The translations under genes and the position numbers were made by a program. Shown here piece after piece: positions 1 through 10,276 of a stretch of DNA of 37,636 nt (position 1 is the stretch's first letter; each line of letters begins with the position of its first letter). The notes beneath the pieces were generated by a model, which ran no database searches, was not told where the DNA came from, and worked only from the letters and a program-made list of their open reading frames with translations. This DNA comes from Zopfochytrium polystomum (Eukaryota > Chytridiomycota > Chytridiomycetes > Chytridiales > Chytridiaceae), in the NCBI GenBank assembly GCA_025765615.1, contig JAIVFJ010000464.1, positions 1 to 37,636 on the forward strand, given 5' to 3'.

Positions 1-1400
1 TCTGGACGCGGTCTTGAATGGGTAGTCAGCCAAAAAAGCAGGAGTGAAGCGTTGCATTTGAAAGTCCTTACAAAACGCGTACACTGGGGAGTAGTATTGA
101 AAATGAAAGCGCCAGAACGTTCTCAACGACCAGCATCGTCTGAACCTGGCAAAAGAAGAGTGCAGTCCCTTTGTCAGTAACCGAAACAGAAAACCAGAGC
201 AAACCCCATCCCAAAAAACTCACTCCGCACCACTCACCGATTGCATCGACGCCGTGATTGTATCCAGCCCTGGGCCTTCCATCCCTTCCTCTCGCGAAGC
301 CCGCACCCTCTCGCCAATGTGGACGCTCAGCAGGAGCCCGCACACGACGAAGTACACCATCAGCACCACCACCTCCGCCGTCCACAGAAGGTAGTGGATC
401 TTGACGTACTCTGCCGCCGTCGCCGCGTCGCCATTGTCTGCCGCGACACCGCCGAGCACCGCGACAACCGGCGGCGTAAAGACGAGAAGGATGTTGACTG
501 CGGGGGGGTCGTGAGTGGCGCTGGATTCTTCTGCTGCGCAGGCCGCATCCCCTTTCTGCGCTCTTCTCTCCCGCTCCAAACTCCCTCAACTCACACATGA
601 AAAACAGCCTAAACCCGTCTGGTTGCGCGCCTGGAACGCGCCGAGCCGCGTGAGGATCGTTGCCTTCCCCTCGGGCAGCGCCGTCAGGATCGGTGTGGAG
701 TGCAGGATGGCGTACACGTAGAGCAGCACGGCGATGTGGAACACGCTGTACCCGACGTCGTTGGACAGCTCGCGCAGCGCAAAGGTCGGAGGACGTCGAA
801 GAGGAGGAGTGTCGAGTGGAGCCATCTGACTGGCGGTGGGGAGAGAAGGGTGTAGGGGGGGGAAGGCGGCGGAGCACACGACGTCAGAGGAAGCGCGGGC
901 AGGCTGTGGGTGCTTACGGAAGAGAAACGCCAGAGAAAAGGTCAGCCACGATTCGACGGCAACCGGGACCAGCCGACCGCGGACGCGCTGGAAGGGCATC
1001 AGCTTGCGCCGGCGAAAGCGGTGGCCCGCGACAAAGACGCCAAAGACTGGGAGGGGGGGAGGGGGGGGGGGGGGGGAAGTGTTGGTCAGATCGGTCCACA
1101 ATGGACGCTGCTGATCGTAAGAGATAAGCGAGGGAAAGAGAACGGGCGAAATGTGTGAAAGGGCGAGTCGCTCGTGTGCGAGCGTGTGTGTGTGTGTTGT
1201 GTTTGTTTGTTGGGTGTGCGAATGTCGTTGAGTGGAAGCAAACAACACGCACAGATGAAGAGCGGCACGAGGATGGCGTGCGCGAGGTAGACGGCGAGGA
1301 CGATGCGCTCGTCGTAGGAAGGCGGCGACGACGGCGGGTGGTAGACCTGGATGCGGGCGTCGAGCCAGTCGGCCGATGTGTACTGCGACGACGACGACAT
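1..1400 (-). CDS. Multi-pass membrane protein, tandem paralogue copy 1 (3' end outside window)
   Basis: I do not recognise the family. Five exons are visible by comparison with copies 2 and 3: 1253-1400, 918-1046, 595-829, 238-497 and 85-145; the last exons lie off the left edge. The start is the ATG at 1400, followed by MSSSSQYTSADWLDARIQVY. Hydrophobic segments include VLAVYLAHAILVPLFI (exon 1), VPVAVESWLTFSLAFLF (exon 2), YSVFHIAVLLYVYAIL (exon 3) and HYLLWTAEVVVLMVYFVVCG (exon 4). Introns are GT..AG (GTGCGT, GTAAGC and GTGAGT donors). Exons 1, 2 and 4 keep the lengths or phases of the paralogues. Exon 3 is 5 bp shorter than in copy 3, with a lost base in the LLLFDVL region, and exon 5 has one extra base, so the frame is broken as written. 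It may be a pseudogene or carry sequence errors. A coding call is sure; function is unknown. Confidence 0.6.
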
Positions 1401-1740
1401 TTTTTTGGCAAATTTTTTTTTTCTTGTCTTGCGGTTGGTTTTTTTTTTTTTTTTTTTTTTTTTTGTCTCGCACGCTATATAGCTCTGTCTGTCTCTCGCT
1501 CTCGGTCTGTCTGTCTCTGTGTCGCTCTCCTCTCTCCCTCTGCCGCGATGAGTTCCGCCAAGGGGACGGGCAGTTTCCTTTTTCGATCCGATCACTCTCG
1601 GACTTTCCTGCTTCGGCCAAGAGAGTTGTTTGCACCAAGCTGGTGGACCAAGTTTTGTTGCTCACAGGAGCGAGAAGCGCAGTCGTCTCTCGGCCTCACC
1701 CTCAAAATGCGCCGCGCGTAACGCGAAAAACGATGATGAA
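1401..1740. promoter_or_regulatory. Upstream leader of copy 1: T26 tract and CT-rich block
   Basis: Upstream of the copy 1 start there is a 26-base T run (1439-1464) and a CT-rich block (about 1480-1545) made of CTGTCTCT-type repeats, which read GA-rich on the coding strand. Comparable CT-rich blocks precede copies 2 and 3 at similar distance, which suggests a shared leader or promoter. This is inferred from position only; no TATA box was identified. Confidence 0.35.
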
Positions 1741-1759
1741 CGACGACGAGTTTGATCAC

Positions 1760-3300
1760 CGGCAGCTCCCCTCATCAATGTCAACACCGGTGTGCGAGGC
1801 CTATGTGCATCGATCGTCACAGCAGTCTGCGATGGCAACGTCCAGATCTGGGACCGCGCATCTAGACTTCATGTGCGGCCGTTCCAAGTTTCCTGATGGG
1901 AAGTCGTCGAAGTTGCCTGTGACGACAGCAGCGTGACGGGGGAAACGTCTGGTCACCGTGTGGGGTGCGAGGACCAGCAAGTTCCAGGAGACCCTTGACG
2001 ACGTTGGTTATTTCATAGACTTTGTTCACGTCGACAGCGAGATCACTGTATTTGGAGTCTAGGAGGTCACTGCATGGGTGAAACCCGCCGTCAAACGCTC
2101 CCAAGGCGTCAATCGACGTTCACGACAGACTCATTGCGTTTTCCCGTGGGACTACGACAGCACGGTCGACGTGCTGAGCTTGTCTTCCGCCCTCGCCGTC
2201 TTCACGCAACACTTTGATTCCCCGCAAGGCGGATCCAGCGCCAAATTCAAAGGTTGCCATCGGATTCAACGACAGGGAGGGTGCTTAATGTAACGCCTGG
2301 CATGCGTCTGTTCTCTTCGACGCTCAGCTGGCAATGCGTGGCCACAGTCTTTTCGGCGACAAACTGCTTGTCAAGACAAGCACGAGTGTTCTTGAAATCA
2401 ATGATTCGATGGTGGAATGATGTTGCACGAGTTCCCTTATTTGAATGAACGACGCCGTGGCGGGAGTAATGCTGCACGTTTCAGAGATATGGTCAGAGGC
2501 GCAGTTAAGATATCCGTTTCGAATGGAGATGTGACTAACGCTTATGCTATTTTTCCACACTGCCAGTTTGGCAATGTCGACATGTGGGAGTTTGGTGATG
2601 GTATTGCCTACGCAAATTAGTTCACTGAAAAGTATGACCTTCACTTGCAGGAATTAACTCAACCTTATCCTGCTTATCACCTCCTTATGTGAAGGGTGTG
2701 CCAGAAGGGTTGGGGGCGGCAGAGCAGGTATTGAAACGGGAATGAAAAAATTCCGCGCATGCCAGTCGTTCTTGCCTAAGGGTTTCGCTGGTGTACACTC
2801 AGAGTCAGTGGGCCGTCTGATCTTGAGAATGAAGTAGTTCACGCTGTGCCGGTGGCCGCGGCGGCCAGTGACGGCAATAGCAGAGTTCTGACCAAGTCAG
2901 CGCTTCGGGTGCGAATGACTCAACCTCCTTGTTCAAAGAACTTGGCAACAAGGACAACCGCAGTTTCGACGCCGCGACCCCCACTGAGGCCGAGTGCCGC
3001 ACCAAACAGCCCAGCCGCAAAGCGCTTGCGTACTTGGGGCGGGTTCTTGGTCGCGCCGGGTGGAAGGCATTTGCACTTCGTACATTCTACGACCATTAAC
3101 TGGCTGAGCGTCGCGCGCTCCTGGAGCGGAATCGGCGGCAGCAGAACGATGACTGTCTCTTAGAAGAGGGCACCCTTTCTACAGCACTTGAGAAAAAGAC
3201 CGAAATAGGGAGGAAAAAACTAGAGGCGTTGGAGGAGCTGGAGAAAGTCGGTTCACGACAAATAGTCAATTTATCTACTTTATTCTACTCCCTAGCTAAC
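1760..3300 (+). pseudogene. Decayed plus-strand coding region with WD40-like and coiled-coil-like scraps
   Basis: No continuous gene is visible, but several short plus-strand stretches look protein-like. Near 1825-1860 a frame reads CDGNVQIWD, a WD40-type blade ending. At about 1955-2060 another frame reads VTVWGARTSKFQETLDD before a stop, and near 2570-2620 NVDMWEFGDG precedes a stop. At about 3110-3300 an open stretch with many Glu, Lys and Leu (for example KKTEIGRKKLEALEELEK) looks like a coiled coil. The pieces sit in different frames, with stops and no convincing splice sites between them. I read this as one or two relic genes (beta-propeller plus a helical protein). The family assignment is weak. 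Confidence 0.25.
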
Positions 3301-3800
3301 AATAAAGCACGCAAAAACACGATCATGCTTGCTGAACCAGTTTGCTCCACAGCTGCAGCTGTCTCCTTATCCTGCACGATCCTCTCAACCGGCGAGTCGG
3401 TTTAAATTTGCGTCCCCAGCGAGAGCCCTGACCCAAACAAGCCAACGCTCCGTTGGTCGCTTAGCTCATGGTCACAGCCTGCCAACACTACGGTTCGTTG
3501 TGGTCTTGCCACTCTCAGGTTATACTAGCGGGGCGAGGGTGTAAGGCTCCGTTTAAAAAGCGATTCGAAAACAAGACCAGTGGATAAGCCACTCAAGCGT
3601 TGTAGACTCAAGCGTGTAGAAAGAACAAAACTTCACGCACTTCCCCAAAAGCTCAAACGCGCGCGCAACACGGGAGAATGATAGGTGAGATTAATAACGG
3701 GCCGCCATCAGTGTCAACACCACGGGGCCTAAAAATGCCAAACCCTGGGCTATGAGGACAACGTCGAAGACTGAAACGCAGAGGGAAAGGTAAGCCAAAA

Positions 3801-3832
<32 letters not shown>

Positions 3833-4175
3833 AAGAGCGGAGCCAAAATTAAGCTCCCGTGCAACCCACCCCTGAAAAGTTACAAAGCGAACGAGCCAAA
3901 GCAACGTCGAAAACGAGAAAGCGCACGCGGGGTAGGGGGTGGGAAGGAGGGAAAGAGGTCTGCCAACTAGAACCAACAAACCAGAGAACGGGGAAAGAGA
4001 GTCCTTCCACAAAAAAAAAAAAAAAAAAAAAAAAAAAAACAAGGCAAAAAACCAATATAAAAATCTCAGCGAATGGTATCGCAAGCCCGTTACCCACATG
4101 CAACAACTGACCCAAAATAAAAAAAATCGAAAAAATTAGTAGCAGAGCGAAAAACGAGGGGGGATGTGGCAGCAT
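3301..4175. other. Intergenic stretch with long poly(A) tracts
   Basis: No gene is seen. An AATAAA lies at about 3300 on the plus strand. There are A runs at 3797-3819 and 3821-3834 (separated by one G) and a 29-base A run at 4011-4039. The minus-strand ORFs here are mostly poly-Phe translations of these runs and are not credible proteins. Confidence 0.5.
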
Positions 4176-5321
4176 TCACAACCACACACCTCCACCGTCC
4201 GCCCCGCGTTCACCGGCGCCGGCAGCATCGGGCCCAACGGCACGTCGGGCGACGGCGACGACGACCACCCTGTCACCGACACGGAACCCGCGCCGCCGCC
4301 GCCGTGTCGTCCGTCCGTGCTCCGCACGCTTCCCAGCCGGAGAAACCCCCACCGGCTCTTTCGACCGCCACCAACAACCGCACTGTTCCACGTCGACGAG
4401 ACTGCGGCGGCCGGGGGCGGCGTGACAGGCTGCGGCGTCGTCGACGCGGCGCGCATCGGCGTCGGCGAGTCGTGCGCGCCGTCGTGCCCGCCGCGTCTCG
4501 CCGCTGCCAGTCGTCGGTCCGTGCGCGCGGGTTGTGACGGCGATTGATTTGCCGATGGCTTCGAGTTTAAGGGTCCTAAACGAGGGGTGGGGGGGAGTTT
4601 CCGGTCGGGAAAGTATGGAGAAAGGGTGTACGTGGATGAAAGAGTGCAATGTGCTTCAGTTGCACAAATGGGCGCGTTTGCAGCGAAGTGAAAAGGAATC
4701 TTTACCCTCTGAAGATTCCAATTGTACGAGATGAAGGCTGGCTAGTGGGCATTAGCGTTTCCATGGACAGCAAAGCCATGTTGACCTGGAGGCAAGGGAA
4801 CGCGTGGAAATTGGGCCCGGTCTTTTGTGACGGTAGTGTCCGCAGGGGTTGGATTGCGGGAAGGAGCTCGAGCGAACAACTTTAGACTATACAAAGGCCG
4901 TACACGGGAAGAATGATCGAGTACAAAAAGGCCAGGCTGTTTCGCCCAGCAGCAATTGTTTGAACCTATCCAAAGTTAGCAGCCCGAAAATAATAGAAGA
5001 AAAAAACGCGTCCCGTCCCCGCCCCACCCCCCTTCCCTTACCGACTGCATCGACACCGTAATCGCGTCCAGCCCCGGGCCCTCCATTCCCTCGTCGCGCG
5101 CCGCCTGCACCCTCTCGCCAATATGCAAGCTCAGCAAGAACCCGCACACGACAAAGTACACCATCACCACCACGACCTCCGCCGTCCAAAGCAGGTAGTG
5201 AATCTTGACGAACTGCACCGCGGTCGCCGCGTCGCCGCTGTCTGCAGCGAGGCCGCCCAGAACCGCAAGCGCGTTCGGTACAAAGACAAGGAGTAGGTTC
5301 GCTGCATTGGAAGGGAGGGAT

Positions 5322-5352
<31 letters not shown>

Positions 5353-6418
5353 CCACTCGGGTTGGTGTTGCGCTGAAGTTAGTTGGGCGTGTGGGGTGGA
5401 CGGAGCATCGCGTCGGGTTTGTGAAATGAAACTGAAAAATGCCGGTGTTTGGCGGCTTTCGCATTTTCGCGGTCAGGTTTGCGGTTTGTCTGTCTCGCCG
5501 TTGTCCCTGAATCAATCAATCTCTCTCTGTCTCGCCCTCCTTTTCTCCCTTCGTTGGCTTCCCTCCCCACACGTCCCTTCACTTACCCATGAACAAAAGC
5601 CTGAACCCGTCTGATGCGGGCCTGGAACGCGCCAAGCGGCTCAGAAGCGGGTGCCGCCCCTCGGGCAGGGTTGGTGAGGAATCGGCGTCGAGTGAGGATC
5701 GCGTACACGTAGAGCAGCACGGCAATGTGGAACACGCTGTAGCCCAATGTCGTTGGAGAACTCGCGCAGCGCAAAGGTCGGGAGGACGTCCCAAGAGGAG
5801 CAGGATCGAGTGGAGCCATCGCACTGGGAGGAGGGTGGACTGGAAAGGGGATCGAGTGGACCCCGAATATTTTTTTTTTTAAGGAGAAGAGAAAACGAAG
5901 GAACGAGCTGGAGTGTGCTCACGGATGAGAAACCGCTGAGCGAAAAAAACAACCCATGACTCGACGGCTAGGGGCACCACCGACCGGCGATGCGCTGGAA
6001 GGGCAGCAGCGCCGTCGACTTGCGGAAGCGGTGGCCGGCAACAAAAACGCCAAAGGCTTGTTGGTGATGCGATAGAGTTTGGTGGATCGCCCGATTGTGG
6101 GGGGTGATTCGAGTGTGGGCCGGCGAAGGCGACGAGGGAGGTGTGACGGGTTCTTTGTCATCAAAAACAAAAGCAAGGCGGCGGCAGCGGAAGGAGTATG
6201 CTACAGATGAAGAGAGGGGAGGATGGCGTGAGCGAGGTAGACGCCGAGGACGATGCGGGCGTCGTAGGAGGGCGGAGTTGCCGCCGGCTGGTAGACCTGG
6301 ATGCGGGCGTCGAGCCAGTCGGCGACGTGTACTGCGACGACGGCGGCGGCGACGATGATGGTGCAGGTTGAGCGGGCGACGACGCCTCCGACAGCGGCAG
6401 AAGCAGCGATGCAAGCAT
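4176..6418 (-). pseudogene. Multi-pass membrane protein, tandem paralogue copy 2 (frames disrupted)
   Basis: This is a full seven-exon paralogue: 6205-6418, 5933-6056, 5587-5823, 5042-5301, 4906-4965, 4706-4785 and 4176-4575. Exons 4 and 5 match copy 3 in length (260 and 60 bp) and exon 6 is two codons longer. Conserved segments include LVFVPNALAVLGGLAADSGD, HYLLWTAEVVVVMVYFVVCG, NSLAFLYSIILP and KLEAIGKSIAVTT. Exon 1 lacks one base at the conserved DWLDARIQVY stretch, exon 2 is 5 bp short, and exon 3 carries extra bases around LLLLG and the NDIGYSV stretch, so no single frame covers the gene. The C-terminal exon stays open for 133 codons but is Arg-rich after the shared KLEAIG block; a frame change there would restore a Ser/Pro-rich tail like copy 3. 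It is probably a recently decayed duplicate, or a poorly resolved sequence. Confidence 0.55.
5321..5352. repeat. (GT)n microsatellite in intron 3 of copy 2
   Basis: An almost pure TG dinucleotide run lies inside the third intron of the copy 2 membrane gene. The equivalent intron of copy 3 has a shorter TGTGTG stretch near 8590, so the repeat expanded after duplication. Confidence 0.8.
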
Positions 6419-6973
6419 AACTTTCCTCTCTCGCTGTCCATTGGTGTTATCTTCTCGCTCGCTTTGCTCTCCATGTCTCTCTGTCTTCCCACTGTTGTCG
6501 TCGTCTGTCTCTTTGTTCTCCCTGTCTCTCTCTGTCTCGGTCCATTCCCCGCAACAAGTGCTCGGAGCTGAGAGAGACACACAGGCACAAAAGCCGGACG
6601 ATGCTCCCGGCGGCCCACGGCTTCCAAGAAAAGCGAAAAAAGCCAGAAAGGGGCAAAAAAAAAAATAAAAAAAAAAAAATAATAATAACCAAAAAAACAT
6701 AAGTAATTCGGAGCTTTCTCTTGAAATTGTTTTGTTGGATTGAACCGCATTGGCATGCTCATTTCTCGAAATCGGACAGTTCGCCCCTCCTGATTGCTGC
6801 GCACGAAGAACTTCAATGGCACAAGTGGGAGACGAGCCAACCCTGCAAGAAGAGATTTTTAGTCATCAGGCAGACAGACAGAGAGAGAGAGAAGAGAGAG
6901 AGAGAGCGAGAGGGAGAGAGAGAGAGGGAGAGAGGAGAGAGAGAGAGAGAGAGAGTGGGGTGTGTGTGGAGGG

Positions 6974-7005
<32 letters not shown>

Positions 7006-7453
7006 GGGACGTTTGCAATTGGACCGACCTGCCCTTTCTTTTTTCAAACCGTCGCTCCAGTACCCGACACCGCAGGCACTCCTCCGTAACTACCCGTGTG
7101 ATCAACTCGACTGCTACCGACCAGCCAACCAGGACGCACCCCCCGGCGTCTTGTTCGAACTCACCACACACAGCACAGTTCAGGCCGCCGAGGACGCGGA
7201 TCAGGGCGCCATTGCCCGCACGTCGTGCCCGCGCAAGCACCACCGACGCAAGTGCGTACAATGCGGAACGGCGAGGCAGACCTCAATATCCGGGCCTAAT
7301 ATTGTCACAACGAAAACTCCAACAACTTGTGGTCCATGAGGAAAAGCGACGTCGATACGGCAAGCATAAAAACACAGAGCTTTAACGGCAAGCCCCAAAC
7401 GCGTGCAAAACCGACCTTCAGAAATGTGAATGAGCGGAAGGGATGACGCACTG

Positions 7454-7488
<35 letters not shown>

Positions 7489-7636
7489 AAAGCGACACGG
7501 AAGACAGGACGTCGGAAGGGGGAACCAGCGTCAAGGGGACAGTCCTTTCAACACGCTGCCAGAGCCCCCAGTCATTCACGCCCACATTCACCGCCCAGCC
7601 CCCCTTCACGCTGCCCCAGCCGCGGAAACGCCCCTG
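6419..7636. other. Intergenic region between membrane paralogues 2 and 3
   Basis: It begins with the CT-rich leader of copy 2 (about 6424-6545, GA-rich on its coding strand) and an A-rich patch at 6656-6690. A large GA microsatellite (6871-7001) and a 30-base A run (7457-7486) follow. Frames open across 7000-7390 but they lack start context, domains and splice signals, and I see no gene in them. Confidence 0.45.
6871..7001. repeat. (GA)n microsatellite, about 130 bp
   Basis: This is a long run of GAGAGA units with a few interruptions (a GTGGGGTGTGTGTGG block near 6955-6970). It yields spurious Arg/Glu-rich and Leu/Ser-rich ORFs on both strands. Confidence 0.9.
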
Positions 7637-9581
7637 CTAATTCGACCGAATCATCGCGTCGCGCCACGCCGCCGCAGCCGGTAGCGGCGGCGATAGAGGC
7701 GGCGACGACGGCGGAGGCGCGGCGGTCGCTAATTCGCACAGCGGCGTCGACGAGTCGCGCGTGCCGGGCCCGCCGCCGCATTCACCATCGTCGGCCGGCG
7801 GTGCGCGCGCGTGCGTCGTGATGGAGATCGACTGGCCGATGGCTTCGAGTTTGCGCGAGCTGTTTGGGGGGGAAGCGGAGGGGGGGCCGATCGGGGAGGG
7901 GGGGAAAAGGAAAGGGCCACGGGAGCGACAAAGTGAGCGTGCAAGTGTTATACAAGTGTTATACAAGAGAAAGTTGTTGGGAAGTTGGGGAATGGGCTAA
8001 CCCTCTGAAGATTCCAATGTAGGAGATGAAGACGGATAGTGGCATAGAAAACATGGACATGATCGTCGCGTTCACCTGTAGAATTGGAGAGCTGTGGACT
8101 CGAGTCCGGTCTGGCAGGTGGTGGGAGTCAGAGCAAATTTAGTTGTGTGAAAGCCATCTTACAAAATGCATACACGGGAAGAGTGATAGAGTACACAAAG
8201 GCCAAGCTGTTTTCGACCACTAGCATCGTTTGCATCTGTCCAAAGTCAACTTTCTTGCCTCTGACACAACAGACATGAAGAAAGTAAGAATTTAAAACCA
8301 CTTACCGACTGCATCGACACAGTGATCGCATCCAGCCCTGGACCCTCCAAACCCTCGTCTCTCGCCGTCTTCACCCTCTCACGTATATGCAAGCTCAGCA
8401 GGAACCCGCACACGAGAAAGTAAACCATCGCGACAACCACCTCCGCAGTCCACAAGAGGTAGTGAATCTTGACGTACTGCACAGCGGTCGCCACGTCGCC
8501 GCTATCAGCCGCGAGGCCACTTAGCACCGCGAGGACAGGCGGCACAAAGACAAGGAGGAGGTTCGCTGCATTGGAGGGGGAAGGTGGTTGTGTGTGTGGG
8601 GGAGGGGGAGGTGTTGAAATTAGGTTGGGCGTGGGGAGTTGGGAGGAGGCGGGGGCATAAGGTGGATAAGGTTTCGAAGTTGCCGCTGTGGAGGTCTTCT
8701 CGCGTTTCGAGGATGCTGGGCAATTATTTCTGAACCATCGCTCTCGTCTGGGTTATCGCAGGCGCCCTTCCAATCTTACACATGAAAAATAGCCTGAAAC
8801 CAGTTTGATGTCGGGCCTGGAATCGCGCCAAGGCTGGCTCAGAAGCGGGTGCCGCCCCTCAGGGCAGGGTGGTCAGAATCGGCGTCGAGTGGAGGATCGC
8901 GTACACGTATAGCAGTACAGCAATGTGGAACACGCTGTAGCCAATGTCGTTGGACAACTCCCGTAGCGCAAAGGTCGGGAGGACGTCGAGGAGAAGCAGG
9001 ATCGAGTGGAGCCATCGGACTGGAGGGAAATCGAGTTGACGACTTTTTAATTTATTTCTTTTTTTTGGGGGCGGGAGTGTATCCTTACAGAAGAGAAACG
9101 AGAGAGAAAATACGACCCACGACTCGACCGCCACTGGCACCACCCGACCGGCGACGCGCTGGAAGGGCATCAGCCTTCGCTTGCGAAAGCGGTGGCCGGC
9201 AACAATGACGCCAAAGGCTTGTGGGTTGTTGATATGCGGATTGAGTTTGGTGGATCGCCCAATCGTAATGGTGTTCCAGCGTCGTATTGGGGATTGGTGC
9301 GGTGTGGTTGTGGAGGAAGGGTTTGTCAGGTTCTTTGCTCATCAGAAAAAAAGAGAGCAAGGCTGCGGAGACGCACTGATGAAGAGAGGCACGACGATGG
9401 CGTGCACCAAGTAGACATCGAAGACGATGCGGGCGTCGTAGGAGGGTGGGAACGACGGCTGGTAGACCTGGATGCGGGCGTCGAGCCAGTCGGGCGACGT
9501 GTACGGCGGCGACGGCGCCGGTTGAGAGGACGACGCCGCCGCGGACGGCGAGAGCCTCACCGATGCGAACGTGCGGTCCAT
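7637..9581 (-). CDS. Multi-pass membrane protein, tandem paralogue copy 3 (best-preserved copy)
   Basis: Seven exons fit with canonical AG acceptors and consistent phases: 9377-9581, 9089-9217, 8780-9019, 8306-8565, 8176-8235, 8002-8075 and 7637-7859 (1191 nt, 396 codons plus stop). The start ATG at 9581 gives MDRTFASVRL. About seven hydrophobic segments follow, among them YLVHAIVVPLFI, VPVAVESWVVFSLSFLF, WLHSILLLLDVLP, YSVFHIAVLLYVYAIL, LLLVFVPPVLAVL, WTAEVVVAMVYFLVCGFLL and MSMFSMPLSVFISYIGIF. The tail is hydrophilic, starting SRKLEAIGQSISITT and ending in a Pro/Ala-rich stretch. The one defect is an in-frame TGA at 8859-8861 in exon 3. The fifth intron needs an unusual GTGTAT donor to keep frame. 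The family is unknown; the topology would suit a receptor, channel or transporter, but no diagnostic motif is seen. Confidence 0.65.
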
Positions 9582-10276
9582 GAGATGAGTGCTCCCCGTC
9601 TCCTTCCCTTCCTGTTGTCGCTCTGAATCTCTCTCGCTGTCTCTCGCTGTCTCTCTCTGTCAGTGTCAGAGTTTTTCGGGTACGAGTCAGAGGGCGGAGA
9701 CAGACACCCGGGCGCACAAATCACAGACCCCGTCGGTTAATTTTCGGATTTGACGCCGCGATCGACCATTGCGGAAAGGGATTTGCTTCCCTCATTTGCA
9801 ACAACACACAGGCCGCATTTGGGAAATGCTCCCCATTCGGAAATTTTATCTCTTTTCACGCGTGTCAATCAATAGAGAAGAAAAACTTGAATGTCCCCAC
9901 ACAAACCGCACCAAAAGACGATTTTCAACACAACGATTCTGTCTGTGGGATGACTTTTCAGATCGGCGATGAATAATTGGAACTTGTAAGTCGTAATACC
10001 TTCCTCCATCTCCTTCCACTGCTAAAAACAACGTGCATTGAGACTTCTGACGGGTTTTTTCATTGCAAGATGCAGCACCTGTTCGCAACCCAGGGCTTTG
10101 ACGTGGGATAGAAAATCGAAAGGTTAAAAAAAAAAAAAAAAGAAGACGAAAAAGATCGACGTGAACAAAGATGAAATAGAGATGGCTGACAAACAAAGAA
10201 GCAAGTCTTCGGGTTGGGTGGAAAAGCATATGAAAGATAACAGAGGAGGAAATCGGAGCAAGAACGACTTGCTTTT
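9582..10276. other. Intergenic: CT-rich leader of copy 3, then spacer to ADE2
   Basis: A CT-rich block at about 9597-9668 precedes copy 3 in the same position as those before copies 1 and 2. The rest, up to the ADE2 stop, contains a 17-base A run near 10125-10141 and no recognisable gene. Copy 3 points away from here, and ADE2 transcription ends into it. Confidence 0.4.

Noticed and set aside
586..1665. 359-codon minus-strand ORF taken as one exon
   Set aside because: It reads through introns 1 and 2 of copy 1. The paralogue comparison shows only parts of it are coding.
3653..4175. Poly-Phe hydrophobic minus-strand ORFs suggesting membrane proteins
   Set aside because: The hydrophobicity comes from A/T homopolymers; no paralogue support and no splice pattern.
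6871..7001. Arg/Glu-rich and Leu/Ser-rich ORFs
   Set aside because: Translations of the (GA)n microsatellite.
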